Shown here piece after piece: positions 47,488 through 56,501 of a stretch of DNA of 64,000 bases. Below the pieces are notes generated by a model that worked only from the letters and a program-made list of their open reading frames with translations, was not told where the DNA came from and made no database searches. This DNA comes from Mycobacterium sp. 236(2023). Lineage in GTDB: Bacteria; Actinomycetota; Actinomycetes; Mycobacteriales; Mycobacteriaceae. The position numbers were made by a program, and so were the translations under genes. Every line of letters starts with the position of its first letter. Position 1 is the stretch's first letter. Location of the stretch: positions 310,001-374,000 of the forward strand of contig NZ_JARSBP010000006.1 in assembly GCF_029623955.1 (NCBI RefSeq). The letters run 5' to 3'.

Positions 47488-47961
47488 CTAGGCGCTCAAC
47501 GGGAGCGCCTCGGCGTCGACCTCCGATGCCTCGTCCCCGGCCGCGTCTTCGACGTCGGGGCTCGGCTCGGACGCTTCGGCTGGGCTCGCCGGGGCCGGCT
47601 CGGGGTGCCTGCGGCTTTCCATCCGGGTGATGCAGCGGGCCAGATCCGGACCCACCGAGGTGGCCCGGACCTCGAGCGACGACCGGCGGTTACCGTCCCG
47701 GTCCTCGTACTCGCTGGTGTAGACGTTGCCGACGATGATCACCGGATCTCCTTTCCCGAGGCCCGCGCCGACCCCGGTGATGAGGCGCCCCCAGCAGTTC
47801 ACGGTCGCGTACAGGGAGTTCCCGGGCTCCCAGGAACCGTCAGCGGCGCGCCGACGGGAATTGCTGGCGACCCGGAACTTGATGAGTTCCTGGTCACCGA
47901 CCCAGCGACGGTCCGGCTTGGTCACGATGGTGCCGACGATGGTGATTGGCGTCTCGAACAT
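47488..47961 (-). CDS. ssbB: Single-stranded DNA-binding protein paralogue (SsbB, Rv2478c type)
   Basis: The 157-residue protein has an OB-fold SSB domain: MFETPITIVGTIVTKPDRRW, FRVASNSRRRAADGSWEPGN, then VNCWGRLITGVGAGLGKGDP and VYTSEYEDRDGNRRSSLEV. The acidic tail ends EALPLSA rather than the DDDIPF-type tip by which the main SSB recruits partners, fitting a secondary SSB. Roles in stress or recombination are inferred. The preceding 280 bases (47962-48238) hold its promoter region but no gene I can defend. Confidence 0.9.
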   Translation of the reverse strand: MFETPITIVGTIVTKPDRRWVGDQELIKFRVASNSRRRAADGSWEPGNSLYATVNCWGRLITGVGAGLGKGDPVIIVGNVYTSEYEDRDGNRRSSLEVRATSVGPDLARCITRMESRRHPEPAPASPAEASEPSPDVEDAAGDEASEVDAEALPLSA

Positions 47962-48238
47962 GGTGGTGCCTTTCTCTTTTCCTTGGCTACGGGGCAGGCA
48001 CCTGCCTGACCCGTCGTTGACACCGCCATTGAGCTCTTCACCGCCGACACCGCCGCGTCGAGAACGGCGCCCAGGGCCTGGGCCTGTGGATGAATTCCGA
48101 GATGGGGACAACCCCAGACGCAGTGCGGGCCGGCCAAAGCGTCGATGTGCTGCATCGCTGTCGCCAGGCCGGCCCGTGGTTTGAAACTAGCACAAACCTG
48201 AATATGTGAACAGCTGAAAATATGACGTCTGGGTGCGC

Positions 48239-50245
48239 TCAGCCGCGTTCGCGCTCGCGCCGCGCCAGCTCGGCCAGCATGTTGTTGTAGGCAGCCAAAT
48301 CGGCGTCGTCGTCGCGGTCGGCTGCCCGGTCGAGCCGTTTCGCGGTGCGGTCATCGGTGCGCCGCCACTGCACGAACAGCGCGATGAGCACCACCACGAG
48401 CGGGACTTCGCCTGCCGCCCAAGCAATTCCACCGCCAAGCCGCTGATCGCCGAGCAGATCGGTGTGCCACGGCAGCTGCAGCGAGCGGTAGTACGTCTCT
48501 GCGATCGCCGACTGCGTGCCCATCAGGACGACCCCGAAGAACGCGTGTAGCGGCAAAGACGCGAAGACCATGCCCAGCTTGGCGAGATGTGGAATCGGCC
48601 GCGGGGTCGGGTCGATGCCGATGACCACCCAGTAGAACAAGTAGCCGCTGAGCAGGAAGTGCAGGTTCATCGCCAGATGGGCGGCATGACTGCCCGCGAC
48701 GGCGTCGAAGATGCCGCCGAAGTAGAGGCCGTAGAACCCGACGATGAACAGCGCCGTGGCGACGAACGGGTTCGTCAGCACCTGCGAGACGCGTGAATGC
48801 AGTGCGGCTAGCAACCATTCCCGCAGGCCGGGTGGCGCGTTGCGCCCAGCGGCAGGCAGCGCACGCAGCGCCAGCGTCACAGGGGCCCCGAGCACCAGCA
48901 GGATCGGCGCCAGCATCGACAGCAGCATGTGCGCGATCATGTGCATGCTGAACATCGCCGGCATGTACCGACCGATGCCCGACGAGGTGGCCAGAAGCAG
49001 CACCAGACAGCCGAGCAGCCACGCCACCACCCGGCCGGTCGGCCAGGCATCACCGCGATTACGCAGCCTGCGTACGCCCGCGAGATAGACGAGCGCGAAC
49101 ACGATGGCCGCGGTGCCGAAGATCAGGTCGAAGCGCCAGTCGAACAGCACCCGCCCTGCAGTCGGCGGGCCGGCGAGGTCGTAGCCGATCTCGACCGCGG
49201 GGATTGACAGGTTCGTGTCGAGCGGAGGCGGTGGCGGAGTACGGCCGAGCGCAACCGCGATGCCGAACGTCACGCCGAAGATGACGGCCTCGACGACCGC
49301 GAGCCGAATCAGAGGGCCTCGCGAATCCGGATCGGACTGCAGGGCGGCCACTCCCCTGCGCCGCTGCTGCCAGCCAAGCAATCCGAGCGCCACGAGCGCC
49401 ACGACTTTGGCGACGACCAGCCAGCCATAGCTGGTGCTGATCAGGTCGGAGGGGCGAACCCGCACCAGCGCGTTGATCACTCCGCTGAGCGCCATCGCCA
49501 CGAAGCACCACAGCGCGACGGCGGAGAACCGGCGCGCGGCCAGGTCAGCGTGTTCGCCACCGCGCAGCGCATGCACCAGAAGCGCCAGCAGGCCGCCGGC
49601 CCACAACGCGCCTGCGACGAGGTGGATCAACAGGCTGTTGGTCCCGACGTCGTGCGAGCCGCCCGCCGACGAGTGCCCGGTCAGCGCCAGCGGCAACAGC
49701 GTGACCAGCGACCCGGCGAACAGCATCGGAGTCCATGACCACCGCAGGACCGGGATGCTGACGACGGTCACCAGGACGGCGAACAGGGCCGTCCACCGCC
49801 ACGCCCCGGCGATGTCGATGAGGCTGGCCACCGACCAGATGTCGGCGAAGCCCAGCCGTGTCGACAACGACTGTCCGCTGACGTCGGACACGGTCAGCGG
49901 AACCATCAGTGCCGCGCACACCGCCCAGATGCCGGAGGCGACCGTCCCCATCCGCAACGCGCGATATCCGGCGGCGTCGAGGACCTGGTTCTGCTGCGGC
50001 GGCACGAGGAATGCCGCGAGCAGGAACGACCCGACGGCCGCGACGGCTGCCACCTCGCCGGCCGCCTTCACGAACGGAAGCCCGTAGGTGGTCACGGGCC
50101 CCGGATCGGGCAGGCCGGTTGCTGTCAATGCATCGGTCAGCGACAGCGCCGACAGTGCGGCGGCGGTCACACCGGCCAGCAGCGCGACGCCGTAGAGCAC
50201 CGACCACACCGGCGCACGGCGGACGCTGGGGGCGACGGTGTTCAT
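48239..50245 (-). CDS. CopD-CtaG fusion membrane protein (copper handling / oxidase assembly)
   Basis: The 668-residue protein has about 15 or more hydrophobic segments. The first half resembles CopD (SLIDIAGAWRWTALFAVLVT, then LIHLVAGALWAGGLLALLVH), the second half the caa3 CtaG family (MPAMFSMHMIAHMLLSMLAP with conserved Met/His, LPLHAFFGVVLMGTQSA). It probably moves or inserts copper, e.g. for the aa3 oxidase. Rv0102 has the same fusion. A short charged cytoplasmic tail (DRTAKRLDRAADRDDDADL) closes it. Confidence 0.87.
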   Translation of the reverse strand: MNTVAPSVRRAPVWSVLYGVALLAGVTAAALSALSLTDALTATGLPDPGPVTTYGLPFVKAAGEVAAVAAVGSFLLAAFLVPPQQNQVLDAAGYRALRMGTVASGIWAVCAALMVPLTVSDVSGQSLSTRLGFADIWSVASLIDIAGAWRWTALFAVLVTVVSIPVLRWSWTPMLFAGSLVTLLPLALTGHSSAGGSHDVGTNSLLIHLVAGALWAGGLLALLVHALRGGEHADLAARRFSAVALWCFVAMALSGVINALVRVRPSDLISTSYGWLVVAKVVALVALGLLGWQQRRRGVAALQSDPDSRGPLIRLAVVEAVIFGVTFGIAVALGRTPPPPPLDTNLSIPAVEIGYDLAGPPTAGRVLFDWRFDLIFGTAAIVFALVYLAGVRRLRNRGDAWPTGRVVAWLLGCLVLLLATSSGIGRYMPAMFSMHMIAHMLLSMLAPILLVLGAPVTLALRALPAAGRNAPPGLREWLLAALHSRVSQVLTNPFVATALFIVGFYGLYFGGIFDAVAGSHAAHLAMNLHFLLSGYLFYWVVIGIDPTPRPIPHLAKLGMVFASLPLHAFFGVVLMGTQSAIAETYYRSLQLPWHTDLLGDQRLGGGIAWAAGEVPLVVVLIALFVQWRRTDDRTAKRLDRAADRDDDADLAAYNNMLAELARRERERG

Positions 50246-50287
50246 GAATCAAGACTATGGCCACCGCCTGTGGCGGCCTGTCGAGGC

Positions 50288-52633
50288 CTACACCGTCTCG
50301 CGGAGGTCCCTGCGGCTCAGCTCGCGGTCGACGAACTGCTTGCGGGCGTAGCTGCCGACCTTGTCCATGTCGGTGAGGATCCCGCGGAGCTCGTCACGAA
50401 ACGCCGTTCGTCGTTCGGTGAGGTCGGCGGCCGGCTCGAGCAGCTTCTGGTCGACTGCGACCTGACGGGCGGTGGTGAACAGCAGCGCCGACACCGACTC
50501 GTTGCTCTGCACCCGACCCTGCGCCACGTACTGCCGTCCGAGTCCGAGCGCCTTGGTCGTCAGGTCCTTCTCGGAGATCTCGGCGGGCGCGTCGAGCAGG
50601 ACGTCGGCGACGATCTGGTAGGCCTCGAAGAACGGGCGCAACAGCGGCCCGGCGATCGCAGGCCGCTTCGACCGGAGAAGCGTGTCGATCTGTTCGCCGC
50701 CCGCCTCGACGTGGCTCTCCCAATTGGGATGCCACGACATCTCCTCAGCCACGTGCTCGCGGAACGCGGTGGAGTCGGCGAAGTAGAAATCGAACTTCAA
50801 CAGATCGCGCAACCGCATGACCTGAGCCCAAAAGGCTTCCAGCCGACCCGCTTCCGCCCGCGCGGCGTAGGCGAGCGCGAGTTCGACGAGCGACGTCTCC
50901 AGGAACGCGTCGATGAGCGAGTTGCGATAGAACGAGGCCTCCAGCTCATCCTGTGGCGCGATGTACCAGACGGGTTCCGTGCCGCCGTCGATCCGCGTGA
51001 TCGGGTGCCCGTTCGACAGCGCGTCGACCGCGACGCGCACCCCGTCGGGGGTGCGTAACCGCAACGCGCTGTTCGTCATCGGGACCTGCTTGCGCTCCAG
51101 ATAGTCCAGCGAGTCCTGCAGCGTATGGTGCAGCTGATCGAGTGTCAGCGCGATCCCGCGGGTGCTCAGCAGCAGTGCCGACACCAGTGCCGTCGCGTTG
51201 ACCGGCGTGACCTGAAGAATGCGCCACGCCACCTCGAACGCCATCTTCTGCATCGCGAGACGCTTGGCGGACTCGTCGGTGGTCATCGGCCCGTGCGGCT
51301 CGCCGAGGTACTCGCGCATCGAAACCGCTTCGGGGAAGCGGACATAGATCTTGCCGTAGTTGCGCTCACCCTGTGCGCGGATGTAGTTGACCATCCACGA
51401 CAGGCCTTCGGGCGTCTTCTCGCCGCCGCGGGCGTAGCGCGCGTACTCCGCGGTCTCATGCAGCTGGTCGAAGCTGATCGACACCGGCTGCAGCAGGATG
51501 TCGTCGCTGCGCCCGTCCAGATAGGCGTCGGCGACGTAGGCCAGCAGACCGAGCTTGGGCGGCAACATCTTTCCGGTGCGTGACCGGGTGCCCTCGATCG
51601 CCCAGGACAGGTTGAACCGCTTCTCCACGATGTAGCCGACGAACTGGCGCAGCACGAACTTGTACAGCGGGTCGTCGAGCTTGCGGCGCAGGAAGATCAC
51701 ACCGGAACGACGCATCAGCGGGCCCATGAAGCCGAACGACAGGTTGATGCCGGCGAACGTGTGCACCGGGGGCAGCCGGTTCTCCTGCATTGCGACGGGC
51801 ACGATCACACCGTCGAGGTAGGACCGGTGGGAGAACAGCAGCACCGCCGGATGCGCTTCCAGCGCATGGCGCATCGCCTCGACCTCGGCGCGGTCGTAGT
51901 CGATGTTCGGGTCGAATCCGCGGCTGAAGATCGCGCGCCCCAGCGACGGGATCAGGTCGACGGAGAATCGGCTCCATCCGGTGCCGAGTTCGTCGAGCAT
52001 CTCGCCGGCCTGCTCGACGGTGGCGCCGGGGATCTGCCCCAGACCTTCCCGGAAGCGCGCCGACGCCAGCACCTCGGGCTTGATCAGCTGGGGTGACTTG
52101 TACTCGGGCCCCAGCAGGCGCAGTTCGACGCGCTCGATGGCCAGGGTCGCGCGCCGGATGACGAATCGCGCGAATTCCCTGGGGTTCTCGGCGACCGTCG
52201 TCTCGCTCCAGCGGTCGTGCAGCTCGGAGACTTTGGCGGGTTCGCCGGCGACGACGCGGGCTCGGGAGGGATCGCGCTTGAGGATGCTGTGCTGCAGCAC
52301 TTTCGGCGGGCGGTAGGTGTCGCGGCCGGACAGCAGCGACACCACCTTGGAGCGCGTCGGTAGCCCACCGGGGACCCAGAACACCCGCACCGGAACGACA
52401 GAGCGTTCGTCGTCGGCCTCCAACAGCTCGACGAGTTGGGCGAGCTCGGCCGGCGACGGATCGCCGTCCGCGGGCAGCGTGAGGACCTCGATCTTCGACT
52501 CGGGATGCGCGTGGCGCTGGGCCCGCAGCCAGTCGCTGAGCAGCTCCTGTTCGGCCGGCGAGGACGCCGCCGCCAGAACAAGGGTGTCACCGACAGCGGA
52601 GTAGGCCGCGATGTCGTCGGCGTGCATCTTCAT
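50288..52633 (-). CDS. plsB2: Glycerol-3-phosphate 1-O-acyltransferase PlsB2
   Basis: A 781-residue PlsB-type acyltransferase. The acyltransferase motifs are FSHRSYLDGVIVPVAM (block I, with the catalytic His and Asp in HRSYLD), GVIFLRRKLDDPLYKFV (block II), and WAIEGTRSRTGKMLPPKLG (block III). It acylates sn-glycerol 3-phosphate in the first step of phospholipid and triacylglycerol synthesis. Length compares with Rv2482c (789). The ATG overlaps the stop of the HAD-PlsC gene (ATGA), so successive lipid-synthesis steps are coupled. Confidence 0.94.
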   Translation of the reverse strand: MKMHADDIAAYSAVGDTLVLAAASSPAEQELLSDWLRAQRHAHPESKIEVLTLPADGDPSPAELAQLVELLEADDERSVVPVRVFWVPGGLPTRSKVVSLLSGRDTYRPPKVLQHSILKRDPSRARVVAGEPAKVSELHDRWSETTVAENPREFARFVIRRATLAIERVELRLLGPEYKSPQLIKPEVLASARFREGLGQIPGATVEQAGEMLDELGTGWSRFSVDLIPSLGRAIFSRGFDPNIDYDRAEVEAMRHALEAHPAVLLFSHRSYLDGVIVPVAMQENRLPPVHTFAGINLSFGFMGPLMRRSGVIFLRRKLDDPLYKFVLRQFVGYIVEKRFNLSWAIEGTRSRTGKMLPPKLGLLAYVADAYLDGRSDDILLQPVSISFDQLHETAEYARYARGGEKTPEGLSWMVNYIRAQGERNYGKIYVRFPEAVSMREYLGEPHGPMTTDESAKRLAMQKMAFEVAWRILQVTPVNATALVSALLLSTRGIALTLDQLHHTLQDSLDYLERKQVPMTNSALRLRTPDGVRVAVDALSNGHPITRIDGGTEPVWYIAPQDELEASFYRNSLIDAFLETSLVELALAYAARAEAGRLEAFWAQVMRLRDLLKFDFYFADSTAFREHVAEEMSWHPNWESHVEAGGEQIDTLLRSKRPAIAGPLLRPFFEAYQIVADVLLDAPAEISEKDLTTKALGLGRQYVAQGRVQSNESVSALLFTTARQVAVDQKLLEPAADLTERRTAFRDELRGILTDMDKVGSYARKQFVDRELSRRDLRETV

Positions 52634-54192
52634 GGCCGCCCCTTGGGAGTCGAGGCCTTCTTGGCGGGCGCCTTGCGCGCAGCCTTCTTCGCAGGCTTGG
52701 CCCGCCGGTACAGGTCCGGCAGGTTCAACTCGTCGTGGGGCCAGTCCTTGAGCGTGTCGAGATAGAGCTGACGGACTTCTTCGATGCGCTCGGGCAGGTT
52801 GTCGTGTGTCCAGTCGTCGACCGGAATCGGCGGGTAGACAACGACATCGACGGTTCCGGGATTGAAGGTGCTGGAGTCGCGGGCGGCGATCACCTCGGCG
52901 TTGCGGATGACGATCGGGACGATCGGGATTCCCGCCGACATCGCGATGCGGAACGGGCCCTTCTTGAACTCCCCGACCTCGGTCGTGTCCAGGCGTGTGC
53001 CCTCGGGGGCGATGAGGATCGAGAGCCCTTTGCGCGCAAGCTCTTCGACCTTCCTGAGACCTTCGACGGCCTTCTTGGGATCGTCCCGGTCGATGAAGGC
53101 GGCGTCCATGATCTTGCCCATGGTCCCGACGATCGGGTCGTTCTCGAGTTCCTTTTTGCCCACCGACGTGAAGTTGTCGTTGACCAGTCGACCGGCGATC
53201 AGCGGGTCGGCCTGGTTGCGGTGGTTGAAGATGAACACCGCCGGCCGTTGCGCGGTCAGGTTGTCCCGGCCGAGGACCTGCAGGTTGATGCCGATGATGT
53301 CGAGCAGAGTGCGGCCGAACGTCGACGTGAAGAAGTTGACGCCGGTGCGCCTGTTCCGGGTGAGGATCCCGATTCCGAGCGCCCCTGCGGCAATCGGCAC
53401 CATGCTGGCGATGCCTGCGGCGGTACGTATCTGGGAGGCCGGGCTCGCTCCGCTACGGCTGCTGAACCGGAGGATGGGCCAGCCGCGTTTCTCTGCGACG
53501 GCGGCCATCTTGCCCTCGGGGTTGGTGGGCCGCGGGTTCCCGACGAGGTACATCAGCGCGACGTCCTCGTCGCCGTCGGCGTAGAAATAGCTCTGAGCCA
53601 GGTCGATGTCGTTGGCGGCAGCGAATTCCTGTACGGCCCTTGCCTTTCCGGGGCCCCAGATGACGGGCTGCTGGACCTCGCCAGTGATCAGGCCGTCCTC
53701 GTCGGTCTCGAACTTGTTGCTCAGCACGTTGTTGATCCCCAGGAAGCGGGCCACAGGTTCGACCTGGACCGTCAACGCGGACGAGCTGAGCACTACGGTA
53801 TGGCCACGCGCCATGTGCGCGCGAACGAGCTCACGCATCTCGGGATAGATTCTGCCGACGATCTTCTGGACGAACAGCCGCTCGGCGAGCTCGTCGACAT
53901 CGGCGACGCTGTTGCCGCGCAGCATTCGTGCGCCCTTGCCGATGAGGTCCTCGAACTCGGAGCGACCGAGCTGGTGGTTGAGCCCGGCCTGCACCATGCC
54001 GATGAACTCGCCGGCCGACATCTGCCTGCGCCGCAACCGATCCTGCGTCATGATGACGCCGGTGAAGCCGGCGACAAGGGTCCCGTCGAGATCGAAGAAC
54101 GCGCCGACGTGCGGCCCGGCCGGGCTCGCCCGAACCTCCGCTACCGAACCCGGTAGCCGCATCTGACCGTTGGCCGGTATTTGCGATGTCAC
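52630..54192 (-). CDS. plsC: Bifunctional HAD-phosphatase / PlsC acyltransferase fusion (Rv2483c type)
   Basis: About 520 residues. The N-terminal half is a HAD/SerB-like hydrolase with FFDLDGTLVAGF (nucleophile Asp) and VLSSSALTVQVEPVARFLG; the second half is a 1-acylglycerol-3-phosphate acyltransferase with FNHRNQADPLIAGRL (HxxxxD) and ILIAPEGTRLD. The Lys/Ala-rich tail (KPAKKAARKAPAKKASTPKG) is basic and may contact the membrane. GTG 54192 overlaps the stop of the WS/DGAT gene. It can add the second acyl chain and possibly dephosphorylate an intermediate. Confidence 0.92.
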   Translation of the reverse strand: MTSQIPANGQMRLPGSVAEVRASPAGPHVGAFFDLDGTLVAGFTGVIMTQDRLRRRQMSAGEFIGMVQAGLNHQLGRSEFEDLIGKGARMLRGNSVADVDELAERLFVQKIVGRIYPEMRELVRAHMARGHTVVLSSSALTVQVEPVARFLGINNVLSNKFETDEDGLITGEVQQPVIWGPGKARAVQEFAAANDIDLAQSYFYADGDEDVALMYLVGNPRPTNPEGKMAAVAEKRGWPILRFSSRSGASPASQIRTAAGIASMVPIAAGALGIGILTRNRRTGVNFFTSTFGRTLLDIIGINLQVLGRDNLTAQRPAVFIFNHRNQADPLIAGRLVNDNFTSVGKKELENDPIVGTMGKIMDAAFIDRDDPKKAVEGLRKVEELARKGLSILIAPEGTRLDTTEVGEFKKGPFRIAMSAGIPIVPIVIRNAEVIAARDSSTFNPGTVDVVVYPPIPVDDWTHDNLPERIEEVRQLYLDTLKDWPHDELNLPDLYRRAKPAKKAARKAPAKKASTPKGRP

Positions 54193-55664
54193 TGCGGTCC
54201 ACTTCCATTCGTCTCGGCGGTGTGTACCAGGGGGGCAACGGTTTCGGTGAAGGTCGCAGGCGCTGCGCGGCCGTCCCCACCCAGCGCGAGGACCTCGTCG
54301 AAGCCTGCCAGCAAGCACTGCGCGAACAGATCGGGGTCGGTGATCGACGCGCGGTCATACCGGGCGCTGATGGTGCAGTAGCCCGACCGCGATATCAGCA
54401 CCACCATCATCGCGACACCGGGCAGCGGACCAAGTCCATACTGGCGCAACACCTTCGCGCCGGCGATGAACGTTTCTCCGGCGTACACGGGAACGTTGCT
54501 GGCCTGGACGTCGGAGTTCACGATCGACCCGGCCATCGACTCCAGCACCGAGTCGGGCAGCAGGCTCACCACCGGCGCGATCGCCCCAACCATGTCGATG
54601 GCACGCTCGTCGCGTTTGGTCGTCATCTGCTCACGGATGTTCTTGATGCGCACCTCGGGGTCGGACAGTCCGATGGGCGCTGCGAGGTTCACGCCGGCGA
54701 ATCGGTTGCCGCCCGCGGGATCGGCATCGGAGCGCAGGTTGACGGGGACCGCCATCGGAAGTGTGTCGACGGGAACGCCCTTGGCTTCGTGGTAGAGCCG
54801 CAGCGCACCGCACACGCCGGCCAGGTAGGCGTCGTTGATCGAACCGCCCGCAGCTTTCGATGCGCGGTGAAGGTCGCCGAACTCGATGTCGATGGCTTCG
54901 CTGCGCGATGACAGGCTGCGGCGCCGCAGGATCGGAGACGGTTCGGCGACTGGCCCGACGACACGCGCCCCGGACATCGCGTAGTCGATGGCGCTGCCCA
55001 GACGCGAGACCGGATCGCGCACGACGTGGCCCACCCCCTTGGCGGCGCCGACGACGACGTCGACGACGTTGCCGACGATGGTGCCGGGCAGGCGGTTGAG
55101 GCCCCGGCGCATCAGATCGTTCGGCGACAGGTCGGCAGGGACGGGCAGCGGCGGGGCGGGCTGCGGCTCGGGGTCGCGCTCAAGGTCATACAGATTGGCG
55201 AACATCTCGACGCCGCCGACGCCGTCGGTGACGGCGTGGCTGAGGTGCACCATCAGTGCGGCCTGGCCGTTTTCCACTCCCTCGATCAGGGTTGCTGTCC
55301 ACAGCGGCCGCGAGATGTCGAGAGGCGACTGCGCGGCGATCTCGGCGAGATCCATAACCTGACGGAAGGTCCCGGGCTCGGGCACTCGGACGCGGCGCAG
55401 GTGGAAGTCGAGGTTGAAATCGGGATCCACCACCCAGCGCGGCGCGGCCGTCGGCAGCGTGGGCGTGACGACCTTCTGCCGCAACCGCAGGACCTTGCGG
55501 GACGCGTGCTCGAACCGGGTCCGGAACCTGTCCCAGTCGGGTGTGGTGTCGAGCAGTTCGACGGTCATGATGCCGGAACGGGTGCGGGGATTGGCCTCGC
55601 CGCGATGCAGGATCTGGTCGAGCGGGCTGAGTTCCTCCGGTAGTCCGGCCGCGTCCACGTCCAT
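54189..55664 (-). CDS. Wax ester synthase / diacylglycerol acyltransferase (WS/DGAT, Rv2484c type)
   Basis: The 491-residue protein has the WS/DGAT architecture: SPLDQILHRGEANPRTRSG at the start, the active-site region MVHLSHAVTDGVGGVEMF, and VPVNLRSDADPAGGNRF further on. The usual HHxxxDG motif reads SHAVTDG: the first His is Ser while the second, catalytic, His is kept. It would make triacylglycerol or wax ester from acyl-CoA. It heads a three-gene operon with the HAD-PlsC fusion and plsB2, each pair overlapping by four bases, giving a compact glycerolipid synthesis unit. ATG 55664 is selected; GTG 55673 is possible. Confidence 0.9.
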   Translation of the reverse strand: MDVDAAGLPEELSPLDQILHRGEANPRTRSGIMTVELLDTTPDWDRFRTRFEHASRKVLRLRQKVVTPTLPTAAPRWVVDPDFNLDFHLRRVRVPEPGTFRQVMDLAEIAAQSPLDISRPLWTATLIEGVENGQAALMVHLSHAVTDGVGGVEMFANLYDLERDPEPQPAPPLPVPADLSPNDLMRRGLNRLPGTIVGNVVDVVVGAAKGVGHVVRDPVSRLGSAIDYAMSGARVVGPVAEPSPILRRRSLSSRSEAIDIEFGDLHRASKAAGGSINDAYLAGVCGALRLYHEAKGVPVDTLPMAVPVNLRSDADPAGGNRFAGVNLAAPIGLSDPEVRIKNIREQMTTKRDERAIDMVGAIAPVVSLLPDSVLESMAGSIVNSDVQASNVPVYAGETFIAGAKVLRQYGLGPLPGVAMMVVLISRSGYCTISARYDRASITDPDLFAQCLLAGFDEVLALGGDGRAAPATFTETVAPLVHTAETNGSGPQ

Positions 55665-55762
55665 GCGCACCACGCTAGTCGGCGGCTGTGGGACGCGGAG
55701 TGGCTTTAGTAGCTGTTGCCACAGCAGTCACAGGTAGCGATCGCGATACACTCCTCGACGCA

Positions 55763-55838
55763 GCCTCCGTAGCTCAGTGGATAGAGCAACCGCCTTCTAA
55801 GCGGTTGGCCGCAGGTTCGATCCCTGCCGGGGGCGCCA
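55763..55838 (+). tRNA. tRNA-Arg (anticodon TCT), probable integration site
   Basis: Acceptor stem GCCTCCG/CGGGGGC with one G-T pair, D-arm TAGCTCAGTGGATAGAGCA, anticodon loop CTTCTAA (TCT), T-loop GGTTCGATCCC, discriminator G and encoded CCA at 55836-55838. The gene is complete. Phage-type genes begin 50 bases after its 3' end on the opposite strand, so its 3' half probably doubles as the left attachment core. Confidence 0.96.
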
Positions 55839-55887
55839 GGTCAGACCCTATTTCTGCCCTTCACGCGCAACAGATGCACAACAGCGG

Positions 55888-56190
55888 TCAGTTCGACTTC
55901 ACCACGGCCTCGTAGTGATGAATCTGCCCGTGGCGGTTGAAGATAGGCGTGATGGGGGTTTCGAGCCGGACGTTGGTGCGGTCGCCGAAGCTGACGGTGA
56001 CGTTCTGGGCGGGGCTCAACTTGAGCGACCGAGGCAGGATCAGCCGGTAGAAGTTCTGGAACACCAGCGAGCTGGCGAACGGTTCCAGCTTGCCGTCCAG
56101 GTGCTCGGTGGTCACGGTCCCGTAGACCACCCGGGTGTGGGGCACACCGTCGCGCTTGAAGTTGACGGTGATCCGGTCGCGCCCGATCAC
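55888..56190 (-). CDS. Head-completion/stopper-like protein (SPP1 gp16 position)
   Basis: The 100-residue protein is mostly beta strand (RITVNFKRDGVPHTRVVYGT, NVTVSFGDRTNVRLETPI), as expected for head-tail stopper proteins; identification rests chiefly on its place after the adaptor gene. It is the last gene before the tRNA. In a full phage the tail-completion and tube genes would follow; here the element ends. Start ATG 56190 overlaps the adaptor stop by four bases. Confidence 0.55.
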   Translation of the reverse strand: MIGRDRITVNFKRDGVPHTRVVYGTVTTEHLDGKLEPFASSLVFQNFYRLILPRSLKLSPAQNVTVSFGDRTNVRLETPITPIFNRHGQIHHYEAVVKSN

Positions 56191-56498
56191 TGCGCCCTCA
56201 CGCGGTAGCGGTTGAGCACGATCTGCTCTGCGAGGTTCCAGCCCTGCCAGCCGCCGCGCATAGACACGCTGCCTACGTCGGACGCGAGCTGTTCGGGGTT
56301 GGCGACCAGACGCGCTGTCGCGGTGACGATCACCGCGGCGATATCCTCGGCGGGCTCGACTCCGGTGAACCCCCGGCCCCGGGTGTAGCTGCGCGCCAGC
56401 GCGGTGATGATGGCGGCGTGATCCCCGGCCAGGGCGACGGCCTCGGTGTTGTCGCCCTGGCCGAGAAACTCAGCGACCTGCTGGCCGGTGACGGCCAC
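56187..56498 (-). CDS. Head-tail adaptor-like protein (SPP1 gp15 position)
   Basis: A 103-residue, mostly helical protein (QQVAEFLGQGDNTEAVALAG, ALARSYTRGRGF) resembling gp6/gp15-type connector proteins that sit on the portal after packaging. The match is by pattern, size and position between capsid and stopper genes. It starts three bases after the capsid stop and overlaps the next gene by four. Confidence 0.6.
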   Translation of the reverse strand: MAVTGQQVAEFLGQGDNTEAVALAGDHAAIITALARSYTRGRGFTGVEPAEDIAAVIVTATARLVANPEQLASDVGSVSMRGGWQGWNLAEQIVLNRYRVRAQ

Positions 56499-56501
56499 GG
56501 C

